Assembly: GCA_050297855.1 (NCBI GenBank)
Contig: JBNKTC010000006.1
Span: 124,001 to 188,000, forward strand
Origin: SZUA-545 sp050297855
GTDB taxonomy: Bacteria > Campylobacterota > Campylobacteria > Campylobacterales > SZUA-545
Reading direction: 5' to 3'
DNA: 64,000 nt
The translations under genes and the position numbers were made by a program. Below are positions 17,016-25,635 of the stretch, piece after piece. The notes under the pieces were generated by a model. The model had not been told where the DNA came from and did no database searches. It saw only the letters and a program-made list of their open reading frames with translations. Each line of letters begins with the position of its first letter. Position 1 is the first letter of the stretch.

Positions 17016-18147
17016 ACTCTTCGTTAAAGAGGGAGGAGAGGAGCGGTGAACCGTCTTCGTTCGCTTGGATCTGCTGCTGTTGCTGACCCTGGGGAGCAGC
17101 CTGTCCTTCCTGTTCCACCAATTCGATCTCGTATCCTGTGAGCATGGAAGCAAGACGGATGTTGATCCCGCTTTTCCCGATCGCCTTGGCCTTCTGGTCT
17201 GTCCCGATCATCACTTTGGCATGGTGCTCTTCGGTGGCCGTGACGTTGTTGACGATCGCCGGCGCCATGGCGCGGGAGATGAAGATCTCGGGGATCGGGG
17301 AGTAGTTGATGACGTCGATGCTTTCACCCAGAAGCTCCTGGCTGACGGCATTGATCCGCACCCCTTTGACCCCAACCGTCGCACCGACGGGATCGATGTT
17401 TTCGCGGTTGCTAAACAGCGCGATCTTGGCACGTTCCCCCGGGATACGGGCACACTTTTCGATGATAACGTTGCCGTCTTCGATCTCCGGCACCTCAAGG
17501 CGCAGAAGCTCTTCGAGGAATTTGGGTGTCGTGCGGGAGAGCTCGATGTTGATCCCGTCTTTTTTGGTGATATTGACGCGTCGCACGATCGCCTTGACGA
17601 CATCGCCGGGACCGAAGCTTTCGCCTTTGATACGGTTTTTGCGCGGCAGGATCGCTTTGATCTCACCGATCTCGAGGTAGGTGTTTTCGTAGCCGTCGAC
17701 GCGTGTGACCGTGCCGTTGACGATCTTGCCGACACGTTGTTTGTATTTATTGTATACCACGTCTTCGACCAGGCGCTGGACCTGGAACTCGATCTCGTGG
17801 TGAAGCGTCATGGACGCGGTCCGCCCGAAGGCTTCGAGGGTGATCTCATTGAGCAGTTCATCCCCCACATCGACGAATTCGCCGTCTTCTCGCGCTTCGC
17901 TGACAGTGATAAGACGTTCGTCTTCATCGGATCCAAGCCGCTCGTCGTCATCGGCGACGACTTCCAGTTTCTGGAAAAGGTCGATGCTGCGTTTGTCGTT
18001 ATTTAAACTTGCTTCATAGTCAAATTTATCCCCGATTACTTTCTGGGCAGTCTTAATAAAGGCGGTCTTGAGTGCCTCGCGGACATCCTCTGACTCCAAC
18101 CCTTTTTCGTGCGCAATCGAATCGACTATATCAAGTATTTTTTCCAA
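17014..18147 (-). CDS. nusA: Transcription termination/antitermination factor NusA
   Basis: A 377-residue RNA-polymerase-binding factor that modulates pausing, termination and antitermination. The order is N-terminal RNAP-binding domain (1-125), S1 domain (about 130-200, GKIVNGTVTRVDGYENTYLE) and two KH domains (GVKGVRINAVSQELLGESIDV; AIGKSGINIRLASMLTG). It lacks the C-terminal acidic repeats of enterobacterial NusA, as is normal in this phylum. The start is TTG, chosen because AAGGGGAA lies 5-6 bp upstream. The gene is alone here, not in the usual rimP-nusA-infB operon. Confidence 0.96.
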   Translation of the reverse strand: MEKILDIVDSIAHEKGLESEDVREALKTAFIKTAQKVIGDKFDYEASLNNDKRSIDLFQKLEVVADDDERLGSDEDERLITVSEAREDGEFVDVGDELLNEITLEAFGRTASMTLHHEIEFQVQRLVEDVVYNKYKQRVGKIVNGTVTRVDGYENTYLEIGEIKAILPRKNRIKGESFGPGDVVKAIVRRVNITKKDGINIELSRTTPKFLEELLRLEVPEIEDGNVIIEKCARIPGERAKIALFSNRENIDPVGATVGVKGVRINAVSQELLGESIDVINYSPIPEIFISRAMAPAIVNNVTATEEHHAKVMIGTDQKAKAIGKSGINIRLASMLTGYEIELVEQEGQAAPQGQQQQQIQANEDGSPLLSSLFNEE

Positions 18148-18248
18148 AAATTCCCCTTTAAAAGTTTGATTATTTAATGTTTAGATCAATATGCAAAAAG
18201 CCCTGTAGTTAGGTTGCAGAAATCGACTATTAAATTTTAAGTACTCTT

Positions 18249-18256
18249 ATTATAAA
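18249..18256. promoter_or_regulatory. Overlapping divergent -10 elements
   Basis: TATAAT on the minus strand (18249-18254) points toward nusA, and TATAAA on the plus strand (18251-18256) toward the nuclease/miaB genes. Because transcription to the right would start near 18262, the shorter 80-residue reading of the next gene is preferred. Confidence 0.35.
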
Positions 18257-18291
18257 ATAATATGTTTAAGAGACTTCTAAAAAGGTATGAA

Positions 18292-18534
18292 ATGGATCTA
18301 AAATTAGCGAGAGTCGAACTTGATGCTAAACCAAAAACAATCTCTCTGGATAAGCTGGTAGCTGAGCTTGAAAAAGACAAAGAGAAGATTTATTATTTTG
18401 ACAAGTCCAACGCGCACAAAGACCTGGTAGCCGCGGTGGAAAAATTCGAAGAGATGGGATACAGCGTCTACTTCAAAGAGATCCGTTACGGACTGGACGA
18501 AGAAGACTACATGTACCAAGTCCACATTTTATGA
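18292..18534 (+). CDS. HP0268-family nuclease
   Basis: An 80-residue protein matching the Helicobacter pylori HP0268 family in length and order: an N-terminal MDLKLAR strand, IYYFDKSNAHKDLVAAVEKF in the centre and the acidic C-terminus LDEEDYMYQVHIL. HP0268 has been described as a nicking endonuclease and ribonuclease with an Smr-like fold. I use the internal ATG because it gives the family length and AAAAAGG precedes it. The last 4 bp overlap miaB (ATGA), so the two are translated together. The link to tRNA modification is only by position. Confidence 0.82.
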   Translation: MDLKLARVELDAKPKTISLDKLVAELEKDKEKIYYFDKSNAHKDLVAAVEKFEEMGYSVYFKEIRYGLDEEDYMYQVHIL

Positions 18535-19841
18535 CCAAAAACTCCCCCAAAGTTTTCGTAGAGACCCTCGGCTGCGCGATGAACGTTCGCGACAGCGAGC
18601 ACATGATCGCCGAACTCGGCGCCAAAGAGGGGTACCAACTCACCGATTCCGCGGACGACGCGGACCTCATTCTTATCAACACCTGCAGTGTGCGGGAGAA
18701 GCCCGTCTCCAAACTCTTCTCCGAACTGGGACAGTTTAAAAAACTCAAAAAAGAGGGTGCCAAGATCGGCGTCTGCGGATGTACCGCCAGCCACCTGGGC
18801 GACGAGATCATCAAACGGGCACCGTATGTCGACTTTGTCCTCGGTGCGCGCAATGTCTCCAAGATCACCCAGGCGGTCCATACGCCCAAGATGGTGGCCG
18901 TCGATATCGACTACGACGACAGCACCTATATCTTCGAGGACTACCGGAGCTCCCAGTTCCGGGCCAATATCAACATCTCAATCGGCTGCGACAAAGAGTG
19001 TACCTTCTGCATCGTCCCCCATACGCGAGGCGAGGAGATCTCCATCCCTGCCAACCTGATCCTGGACGAGGTAAAGCGGGCGGCGGATGCCGGCGTCAAG
19101 GAGATCTATCTCCTGGGGCAGAACGTCAATAACTACGGGCGCCGTTTCAGCGGGCAGCACGAGAAGATCAATTTTCCCCAGCTCCTGAACAGAGTGAGCG
19201 AAGTGAAAGGGATCGAGCGGATCAACTTTACCTCGCCCCATCCGCTGCATGCGGACGACGAGTTTATTGAGACCTTCGCCAACAACCCCAAGATCACCAA
19301 GCATATGCACCTTCCGCTCCAGAGCGGGTCGACGGAAATCCTCAAGGCGATGAAGCGGGGCTACTCCAAGGAGTGGTTCCTGGAGAAGGCGTTCAAGATC
19401 AAGGAGCTGGTCCCCGGAAGTACGATCAGCACCGACATCATCGTCGGCTTCCCCGGCGAGACGGACAAAGATTTCGAGGATACGATCGACGTGGTCAGGC
19501 AGGTGAAGTTCGAGCAGATGTTCAGCTTCAAATACTCTCCCAGACCCATGACCAAGGCAGCGGAGATGACCAACGTGGTCGAAGCCCACGTGGCCGATGA
19601 ACGGCTGCAGTTTCTCCAGAACCTCCACCGTGAACAGCACCGGGCGATCATGGATGCCCAGATCGGAAGGGAGATGGAGATCCTCTTTGAAGAGCTGAAG
19701 CCGGACGGCAAGGTATTCGGACGCAGCAATAACTTCTTTAACGTACTGGTCAAGGGAAGCGAAGAGCTATTGGGTACGACGCGCCGGGTCCGTGTGACCG
19801 CCGGCGACAAAGGAGCTCTGGAAGGGGAGCTTCTTGCTTAA
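18531..19841 (+). CDS. miaB: tRNA-2-methylthio-N6-dimethylallyladenosine synthase
   Basis: A 436-residue radical SAM methylthiotransferase that converts i6A37 to ms2i6A37 in tRNA. The N-terminal MTTase domain has cluster cysteines in LGCAMN, NTCSVR and VCGCTA. The radical SAM loop is CDKECTFC (CxxxCxxC), and the C-terminal TRAM domain ends the protein. The MiaB-specific sequence CTFCIVPHTRG supports this over RimO. It overlaps the HP0268-like gene by 4 bp and the acyltransferase gene by 8 bp. Confidence 0.96.
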   Translation: MTKNSPKVFVETLGCAMNVRDSEHMIAELGAKEGYQLTDSADDADLILINTCSVREKPVSKLFSELGQFKKLKKEGAKIGVCGCTASHLGDEIIKRAPYVDFVLGARNVSKITQAVHTPKMVAVDIDYDDSTYIFEDYRSSQFRANINISIGCDKECTFCIVPHTRGEEISIPANLILDEVKRAADAGVKEIYLLGQNVNNYGRRFSGQHEKINFPQLLNRVSEVKGIERINFTSPHPLHADDEFIETFANNPKITKHMHLPLQSGSTEILKAMKRGYSKEWFLEKAFKIKELVPGSTISTDIIVGFPGETDKDFEDTIDVVRQVKFEQMFSFKYSPRPMTKAAEMTNVVEAHVADERLQFLQNLHREQHRAIMDAQIGREMEILFEELKPDGKVFGRSNNFFNVLVKGSEELLGTTRRVRVTAGDKGALEGELLA

Positions 19842-20463
19842 ACGGCTTAAGGAGCGTCTCCTACTTCTTCTGATCCCCTTCCTGGCATACCTCCTTTTGC
19901 GTTTTATCTACGCGACATCCAAAAAACGTTTTGTCTTTAAAGGCGACGCGATGCCCGATGAGCCGGTGATCATGGCCGTCTGGCACGGGGAGCTGATCCT
20001 CCCCCCTTTCTACTATGCCAAGGTCCTCCGCGGCGGCAAGCCCAACCTCCACATCATGATCAGCGAGCACAAAGACGGCGAATACATCGCCCGGACGATG
20101 AAGTATATCGGCCTCAACGCCGTGCGCGGCTCCTCCACGCGGGGAGGTGCAAAGGCGCTGATGCTGGCGATCAAAAAGATGAAAGAGGGGAGTGACCTGG
20201 CGATCACCCCCGACGGCCCCAAAGGGCCGCGACACGTCGTGGCCGACGGGATCGTGGCGATCGCTCAGAAACAAGAGTGTAAAATAATCGCACTAAGCCT
20301 CGAGGCGACCCGCTTCTGGCAGTTTAACAGCTGGGACAGGTTTATCCTGCCCAAGCCCTTCTCTACGATCACTTTTTATGCCAGCGAACCCTTTTCGGTC
20401 GTCGGTATGGAAAAAGAGGAGGCCAAACAGCTGATCTATGACAAATTGGTGAGGAAATGCTAA
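19834..20463 (+). CDS. DUF374 lysophospholipid acyltransferase-family protein
   Basis: A 209-residue membrane-anchored protein with an N-terminal hydrophobic helix (LLLLLIPFLAYLLLRF). It has the motifs AVWHGELI, where H replaces the first residue pair of the HX4D site, RGSSTRGGAKAL and ITPDGPKGPRH, all typical of the DUF374 branch of LPLAT-like acyltransferases. The family is thought to acylate lipid or lipid A precursors, but its substrate is not established. The start is TTG, with GGAAGGGGAG upstream inside the end of miaB. Confidence 0.85.
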   Translation: MLKRLKERLLLLLIPFLAYLLLRFIYATSKKRFVFKGDAMPDEPVIMAVWHGELILPPFYYAKVLRGGKPNLHIMISEHKDGEYIARTMKYIGLNAVRGSSTRGGAKALMLAIKKMKEGSDLAITPDGPKGPRHVVADGIVAIAQKQECKIIALSLEATRFWQFNSWDRFILPKPFSTITFYASEPFSVVGMEKEEAKQLIYDKLVRKC

Positions 20464-20918
20464 AGACAAAGATCGGCTTTATTCTGCTCCTTCTCGTGTT
20501 AGCCATCGCTGTCTACTTCTACTACATCTTCGATAAATCCTATGTCCTCTCCGCCGAAGCAAAAAAATATTACCGTGCAGGTGATTTCAAAGAGGCGACC
20601 GAGCTGGCCCAGAAAGCGTATGACCTGAACTCCTATAACCGGATGGCCTTTACGGTACTGGTACAGTCCCAGGAGTCGCTGAAGTGGAAAAAGTATATCG
20701 ACGAGACCTCCAAATACCTCGCCTTCATCGAGGCGGTCAGCTATAAAGAATCAATCCCCAAAAGTGATCTGATCCGAATCAAGATGATCTGCGAGATATC
20801 CATCGCCAGCTACGAAAAACTTAACCAGAACAACATGATGATCGATCCGATTCTCAAAAAGGAGGCCACTGCGCTCCACCGCGAGATCCTGGCTACCAAA
20901 GATGAACTTTTTAACTAA
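20457..20918 (+). CDS. Membrane-anchored helical protein of unknown function
   Basis: A 153-residue protein with one N-terminal transmembrane helix (about residues 6-24) and a soluble helical domain. A possible TPR-like repeat lies around AKKYYRAGDFKEATELAQKA, which probably faces the periplasm. It overlaps the preceding gene by 7 bp and the following recombinase by 17 bp. No enzyme motif is seen. A scaffold role is possible, but no function can be assigned. Confidence 0.65.
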   Translation: MLKTKIGFILLLLVLAIAVYFYYIFDKSYVLSAEAKKYYRAGDFKEATELAQKAYDLNSYNRMAFTVLVQSQESLKWKKYIDETSKYLAFIEAVSYKESIPKSDLIRIKMICEISIASYEKLNQNNMMIDPILKKEATALHREILATKDELFN

Positions 20919-21744
20919 GCACTACCGGGAGTTTCTCGCTCACCTGCGCGACCTGCGCGGGGCGAGCGAGGCGACGGTGGAGACCTACCGGGTCGTCCTG
21001 GAGGATGCGGTGGGGCTGATCGATCTGAACGAGGAGACCGAACCCGTCCAGGTCGACCTGATGCCCTTCCGGGCCAAGATCTCCGGGCAGAAGCCCAAGA
21101 CCATCGCCAAAAAAGTAAGCGCGGTGCGCAGCTACCTCGCGTATCTCAAGGAGATCGGCTACCACTTCCGGATCCTTTCGGACGAACATATCAAAGTACC
21201 GAAGAAACTTCCCAAGCCGGTGCCCGAACACGTTATCGAGGAGGTGCTCGAAAAGAGCGACCCGCAGGTACGCCTCATGGTGCTGATCTTTTACGGGATG
21301 GGACTGCGTATCTCGGAGCTGGCAAACCTGGAGAACGGGGATATGGACCGGGAGTGGATACGGATCATGGGGAAGGGTGATAAAAGCCGGATACTTCCGG
21401 TACTTCCCCTGATCCGGGAGGGCTACGAGAGCTATATCCGTCAATACCGGCCAAAGCGGTATCTTTTCGAAGCCGAGGGGAAAAAACTAAGCGAAAATCA
21501 AATAAGATATAGGGTTAAGAAAATATTTAAAGAGCTGGGTTTGAACATGACGCCACATCAACTGAGACACTCCTTTGCCACCACGCTGCTTTCCCACGGG
21601 GCCAGGATAACCGATGTGAGCGAACTTTTAGGTCACAGTGCCCTCTCCACAACGGAGATCTATACCCAGGTCAGCAACTCACTGAAGATGAAAAACTACC
21701 AAAACGCCCATCCGCTCTGCAAGGACGATGATGCGACTGATTGA
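20902..21744 (+). CDS. Xer-family tyrosine recombinase
   Basis: A 280-residue site-specific recombinase. The N-terminal SAM-like DNA-binding domain spans about 1-90. The C-terminal catalytic domain has the full set: R in GMGLRISEL, K in GKGDKSR, HQLRH, GH in LLGHSAL and the nucleophile tyrosine in TEIYTQV. It is close in length to XerC/XerD and shorter than the 350-plus residue XerH of Helicobacter and Campylobacter. A role in chromosome dimer resolution is likely, but no dif-like site was recognised in the window. It is embedded in a run of membrane-protein genes, which is not an integron or phage context. Confidence 0.88.
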   Translation: MNFLTKHYREFLAHLRDLRGASEATVETYRVVLEDAVGLIDLNEETEPVQVDLMPFRAKISGQKPKTIAKKVSAVRSYLAYLKEIGYHFRILSDEHIKVPKKLPKPVPEHVIEEVLEKSDPQVRLMVLIFYGMGLRISELANLENGDMDREWIRIMGKGDKSRILPVLPLIREGYESYIRQYRPKRYLFEAEGKKLSENQIRYRVKKIFKELGLNMTPHQLRHSFATTLLSHGARITDVSELLGHSALSTTEIYTQVSNSLKMKNYQNAHPLCKDDDATD

Positions 21745-22816
21745 TCTCTTCAAAAAGCAGCTCATCGGCTATATCAAGAAAGTACACGTTGCCATTGTCC
21801 TGGACGACAAAAAGTACTATATCAAGACGAAGATCGTGGGTAAAAACGGGGTATCCACCGAAGATAAGATCTACGATCAGGTCGGGGAGAAGATGCCGCC
21901 CATCATGGTCAAATACCTCAACAATATCCAGCGCCGTCACTCCTATACTTACACCAGCGCACTGCTCTCTACGATCAATGCCGGGTCGATCCACGGCTGT
22001 GACGACAGTGCCTATCAAAAAATGCACATCGAGACCGATTCTATCATCAGGGTCTGTGTGGACGGGCAGTGGTCCGCCTACAGCAGTACCTACGCCATCG
22101 ACGAACTCAAACACTTCTATGCCGATGTGGGCGGGATCGATTATGTCTTTCCCCAGGAGGTGGTGATCAGGCATCTGCTCCAGGACGAGGTGATCGAGGG
22201 GCAGAATATCTATATTGTCACGACGGCGACCTATGCCGTCGTGACCGTCTTCTCTGCCGAAGGGCTTCTTTTCAGCTCCCACTTCATCTACAAAGAGGAT
22301 GACGAAGATGTGGGGCTGGACGAGGAAATGGACAATCTCAACGAGATGAACGATATGATCGAAGATACGGAGAAAGAGAGCGAAGAGATCGAAGAGGTGC
22401 TTCAGCTGGAGGATATCGATGACAACGATATCTTTGACGGCGGTCTGGAGGACCTGGACGAACTCGATGATATCGAAGGGGCCGATTTCGACAACATGGA
22501 TGACATCCACGAAGATATGGAAGAGGACCTCGAACTGGAGGATGAAGTGGGCGATGAGGCGCTTTTTACCAAAAAAGACCAGCTGCTCTGCGAGTTTCTC
22601 CACAACTCTATCGAGGACTTTTATAAGAACAGTTTCTATAAAAGTGAGTTCGTCAAGCAGGCACGGATCTTTGATGCCTGTAAGGCAGGGGTCAATACGG
22701 GCGAGATGCTTAACCAGTATATCCGCGACGAACTGATGCTCGAATGCGAACTGGAGAAGATCGATCTGTGCGACGTCTTGACCGAAATCTCAATTATGGA
22801 GTCGAAAGCTGTATAG
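21728..22816 (+). CDS. PilM/GspL-like cytoplasmic protein with a long acidic tract
   Basis: A 362-residue protein with two parts. Residues 1-195 hold alternating strands ending in YVFPQEVVIRHLL, then VTTATYAVVTVFSAEGLLF. This layout resembles half of the actin-like fold of PilM or GspL, though no nucleotide loops are clear. Residues 196-285 are a very acidic, low-complexity D/E/L/N/I segment, followed by a helical C-terminus. The two following genes look like PilN and PilO, which supports the PilM comparison. It overlaps the recombinase gene by 17 bp. ATG at 21728 or 21731 could start it. The family assignment is tentative. Confidence 0.5.
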   Translation: MMRLIDLFKKQLIGYIKKVHVAIVLDDKKYYIKTKIVGKNGVSTEDKIYDQVGEKMPPIMVKYLNNIQRRHSYTYTSALLSTINAGSIHGCDDSAYQKMHIETDSIIRVCVDGQWSAYSSTYAIDELKHFYADVGGIDYVFPQEVVIRHLLQDEVIEGQNIYIVTTATYAVVTVFSAEGLLFSSHFIYKEDDEDVGLDEEMDNLNEMNDMIEDTEKESEEIEEVLQLEDIDDNDIFDGGLEDLDELDDIEGADFDNMDDIHEDMEEDLELEDEVGDEALFTKKDQLLCEFLHNSIEDFYKNSFYKSEFVKQARIFDACKAGVNTGEMLNQYIRDELMLECELEKIDLCDVLTEISIMESKAV

Positions 22817-23330
22817 TTTTACGAGGGCAAGGGATAAATACCTTTTCAGGATCGATACCAAGCTGTGGATCTTCTTTTCGATCACACTGGTGCTCTTTTT
22901 TGTGATGATCGATATGTTCATCCTCGCCCAGGTCTACTCCCAGGAAGAGAAAAAACAGCTTTTTGATGACAAGCGGGTAGTATTGGAGAAAAAGATCGTC
23001 GAGATGGAGAACTCCATCGCCTTTATTAACGAGCAGGAGCGGCTCGGTGCAGAGGTCAAGAGCAACAACATCATCCTCAAAGACAGCATTAACAACCTTT
23101 TTGCCCTGGTCCCCGATCAGATCCACCTGACGCGGGCCAAGATCGACCGGGACTATATGGAGCTTTACGGCTATACACCCAGCAAAGCGATCTACAATGA
23201 CCTGTTGATGCCTCCGCTCAAGTCGATCTTTAACGAAACAACGGTGGTTTTTTACCCCCTCGGCAACGGCTGGTACCGGTTCGTATCCAAAAACCGATCA
23301 AAGGAAGATTTCTTATATGAGAAGCAGTGA
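22809..23330 (+). CDS. PilN-like membrane protein, probable non-ATG start
   Basis: A single-pass membrane protein with a short cytoplasmic N-terminus, one helix (WIFFSITLVLFFVMIDMFILA), a coiled coil, then a periplasmic ferredoxin-like domain. The stretch INNLFALVPDQIHLTRAKI then LYGYTPSKAIYNDLL fits the PilN pattern. The first standard start codon, GTG at 22890, would cut the membrane helix in half. Coding continues upstream to a stop at 22779-22781, and the only plausible start there is CTG at 22809 with GGAG seven bases before it. It overlaps the preceding stop codon and the next gene, so coupling is likely. The boundary is uncertain. Confidence 0.55.
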   Translation: MYSFTRARDKYLFRIDTKLWIFFSITLVLFFVMIDMFILAQVYSQEEKKQLFDDKRVVLEKKIVEMENSIAFINEQERLGAEVKSNNIILKDSINNLFALVPDQIHLTRAKIDRDYMELYGYTPSKAIYNDLLMPPLKSIFNETTVVFYPLGNGWYRFVSKNRSKEDFLYEKQ

Positions 23331-23856
23331 GCAGCAACACGAAGAGATCGACTTAACCAAGACCCTTCTCTTTATCCTTTTATCGCTTGTCCTGACGCTG
23401 ATGATCGCTTCCATGATGATCGTCCCCGATATCCAGAAGCTCAAGATCACGAAGATCCACACCGACCGCAGCCTGAAGATGCTCAAGGGGACACGGGAGT
23501 ATTACGACAAACTGAGTGAAGAGAACAGCCGCCTGCAGGAGAAAAACCGCAAGGTGATCGAAGCCCTGCGGGTCTCTTTTAAAAAAGAGCGGATGCAGCA
23601 GTTCGGGGAGGAGAAGCTGGGCCAGCTGGATATCCAAAGCTCCAACCTCGTACCCCACGACCAGAATTTCATCCGCTATGAGCTCAATGCCACGACCCGG
23701 ATCACCTCCCCGGTTCGCCTGTACGAGTTTATCGATGCGCTCAACGGCTACGGAAACCTGGCGGAGATGAGTTTCCCTATCGTGATTGACGCGGATAAGG
23801 ATTATAATCTTGACGTCCGCCTTCACCTCAACATTTACGAACTCAGCTCAAAATAG
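23317..23856 (+). CDS. PilO-like membrane protein
   Basis: A 179-residue protein with one transmembrane helix (about residues 14-36), a long coiled coil (38-90) and a C-terminal domain of about 85 residues. Its pattern NFIRYELNATTRITSPVRLYEFIDALNGYGNLAEM resembles the ferredoxin-like domain of PilO/GspM. It overlaps the PilN-like gene by 14 bp. Together with the two preceding genes it could form an inner-membrane platform of type IV pilus, competence or type II secretion type. It converges on tilS with a 14 bp overlap of the coding ends. Confidence 0.5.
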   Translation: MRSSEQQHEEIDLTKTLLFILLSLVLTLMIASMMIVPDIQKLKITKIHTDRSLKMLKGTREYYDKLSEENSRLQEKNRKVIEALRVSFKKERMQQFGEEKLGQLDIQSSNLVPHDQNFIRYELNATTRITSPVRLYEFIDALNGYGNLAEMSFPIVIDADKDYNLDVRLHLNIYELSSK

Positions 23857-24850
23857 CCTTTTTTGCCTCGCAAAACATCACTTCATCCAATCCCTGCTCA
23901 TAAAGATAAGGGCGGATCTTAGGCGGTATGCCCGCTATACGGAAACGCTCCTTTGTCTCTTTTGGCATTACCCCCTGGCTATAGGGGGCAAGACAGATGA
24001 TCGACGCATCCATTGTGACGGCTATTCTGCCCCCTACGACGCACTCTTTCTGACGGGCTATCTCTTCCCGCTGGGCGAAGGAGAGGAGATAGCCCATCCG
24101 TTTGATGTGACGGTCGATCTCCCGGAGGTCGGCCAGGACATCACTGCGCCTGATCAGGACGGCTTCCCCCAACCTTTGGTAGGGGGCTGGGGGAAGAAGC
24201 GTCTCCGCATCGCGGCGCAGCAGGGCGAAGCTTTTCTGCAGTCCCGCTGCGTATTCATGGACCAGCCGGTTGCCGATGGCGTGGCGAAAAGCATTCCGGG
24301 TAAAGGAGGGATCGCGGTTGCTCGCATCTTCAAAATAGTGGATGCCGTTCGCATTTAGGTAGTGCTCGATCTCGTCACGGCTGATATCGAGCATCGGGCG
24401 CACCAGGGTGTAGTCGGTCTCCCGGCCAAGGTAGTCCATCCCCAGAAGCTCGACGGTTCCCGCTCCCTTTGTAAGCTGCATGAGAAGCCACTCTGTGCGG
24501 TCATTGAGTTGATGTGCCGTGATAAGCGTATCGTATCCATGGGTACGGCAGAGTTCCGAGAAAAAGGCGTAGCGAGCCCTGCGTGCTTCGGCTTCGAAGT
24601 TTCTCTCTTCAAGCGTTACGCTTTTTAGATGGAGCTGTTTGCCGTATCTGTCTGCCAGCTCCCTGGCATATGCGATCTCCTCGCGGACCTGTTGCCTCAG
24701 GCCGTAATCAGCCGTCGCCATATCAAAAGATATATTGTTCTCCTGCAGCAGGAAGAAGAGGGCGGTGGAGTCGACCCCGGCGGAGAAGGCCAGGAGGTTC
24801 CGCCCCGTTTTGAGATGGGCAAGGGCGGCGGGATTCAGTCGTGGGCTCAT
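23843..24850 (-). CDS. tilS: tRNA(Ile)-lysidine synthase
   Basis: A 335-residue N-type ATP pyrophosphatase that modifies C34 of tRNA-Ile(CAU) to lysidine, an essential decoding step. The PP-loop is AFSAGVDSTAL, an SGGxDS variant with alanine at the second position. ITAHQLNDRTEWLLMQLTKGAG is the characteristic downstream segment. Its start codon overlaps the cmoA stop (ATGA), so the two tRNA-modification genes are coupled. Confidence 0.94.
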   Translation of the reverse strand: MSPRLNPAALAHLKTGRNLLAFSAGVDSTALFFLLQENNISFDMATADYGLRQQVREEIAYARELADRYGKQLHLKSVTLEERNFEAEARRARYAFFSELCRTHGYDTLITAHQLNDRTEWLLMQLTKGAGTVELLGMDYLGRETDYTLVRPMLDISRDEIEHYLNANGIHYFEDASNRDPSFTRNAFRHAIGNRLVHEYAAGLQKSFALLRRDAETLLPPAPYQRLGEAVLIRRSDVLADLREIDRHIKRMGYLLSFAQREEIARQKECVVGGRIAVTMDASIICLAPYSQGVMPKETKERFRIAGIPPKIRPYLYEQGLDEVMFCEAKKAILS

Positions 24851-25578
24851 CGCCGGGCGATAAAGGTGGCGAAATTATTCCACCGGAAGATCGTTTCGCA
24901 GTGGGAAAAGCCGTTTTCCAGGATCATCTGGCGGTTTTCCGCTTCACTGTAGGGGACCAGTACATTCTCCAGGGCTTCGCGTTTCTGGGCGATCTCAAAT
25001 TCGGAGTAGCCCTTGGACTTCTTGTAGGCGTAGTATTTTTCTATCATCAGTTTGTCCAGCTTCGGGTCGGCGGCCACGACCTTTTCGCTGAAGATGAAGA
25101 TCCCGCCGGGATTGAGTGCGTCGCATATCTTGCGCACCAGTACTTCCCGCTGGCGCGGACGGACGAACTGGAGGGTATAGTTGGCGATTACGGCGTCGGT
25201 TTTTGGAAAATCCACTTCGAAAAAGTCCGATTCGATCAGTTGGACGGCGACACCGAAGGCATCCGCTTTGCTTCGGGCCTGTTTGAGCATGGCGGCGGAG
25301 TTGTCGATGCCCACCAGACGGTAGCTCTTGCTGCTACGTTTTTGGAGGTTGATCAGCGTATTGGCCGTCGAACAACCGAGATCCAGGACCGTTGCTCCGT
25401 CATCAAGGAGTTCGGAGAGATAGAAGATCGTCAGATCCAGGGTCTCCTGATAAAAAGGGACGGAGCGGTTAAGCATGTCGTCAAAGACAAGGGCGACGTT
25501 TTCGTCGAATTCGAACTGTTTTGAAATGGGTTTGGAAAAAACTTGGTCTTTTGGGTTGTGAGAGTCGGAGTGCGGCAT
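24847..25578 (-). CDS. cmoA: Carboxy-S-adenosyl-L-methionine synthase
   Basis: A 243-residue class I methyltransferase-fold protein. FDENVALVFDDMLNRSVPFY near the start and VLDLGCSTANTLINL as the SAM-binding loop are CmoA signatures. It makes carboxy-SAM from SAM and prephenate for CmoB, which completes cmo5U34 in tRNA; cmoB is not in the window. GAGGGA precedes the ATG. It is followed by tilS, giving a small tRNA wobble-modification operon behind rpsO. Confidence 0.92.
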   Translation of the reverse strand: MPHSDSHNPKDQVFSKPISKQFEFDENVALVFDDMLNRSVPFYQETLDLTIFYLSELLDDGATVLDLGCSTANTLINLQKRSSKSYRLVGIDNSAAMLKQARSKADAFGVAVQLIESDFFEVDFPKTDAVIANYTLQFVRPRQREVLVRKICDALNPGGIFIFSEKVVAADPKLDKLMIEKYYAYKKSKGYSEFEIAQKREALENVLVPYSEAENRQMILENGFSHCETIFRWNNFATFIARR

Positions 25579-25610
25579 GGAAATCCCTCTCAGTCGTGGG
25601 GTAGTAAAGC

Positions 25611-25628
25611 GGCCCGAAGAGACGGGCC
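25611..25628 (-). terminator. rpsO terminator hairpin
   Basis: A perfect GGCCCG/CGGGCC stem with a six-base loop lies 7 bp beyond the rpsO stop on the minus strand, followed by GCTTTACT. It separates rpsO from cmoA and may be leaky. Confidence 0.55.
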
Positions 25629-25635
25629 ACCGGAA

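Noticed and set aside
20902..21744. Integrative element or integron marked by the tyrosine recombinase
   Set aside because: The gene overlaps housekeeping-type neighbours, and no attachment site, phage gene or cassette repeat is visible; a Xer role is simpler.
22322..22580. Frameshift or pseudogene signal in the acidic low-complexity tract
   Set aside because: The frame stays open with normal codon use and the following helical domain is in frame, so it is a genuine acidic linker.
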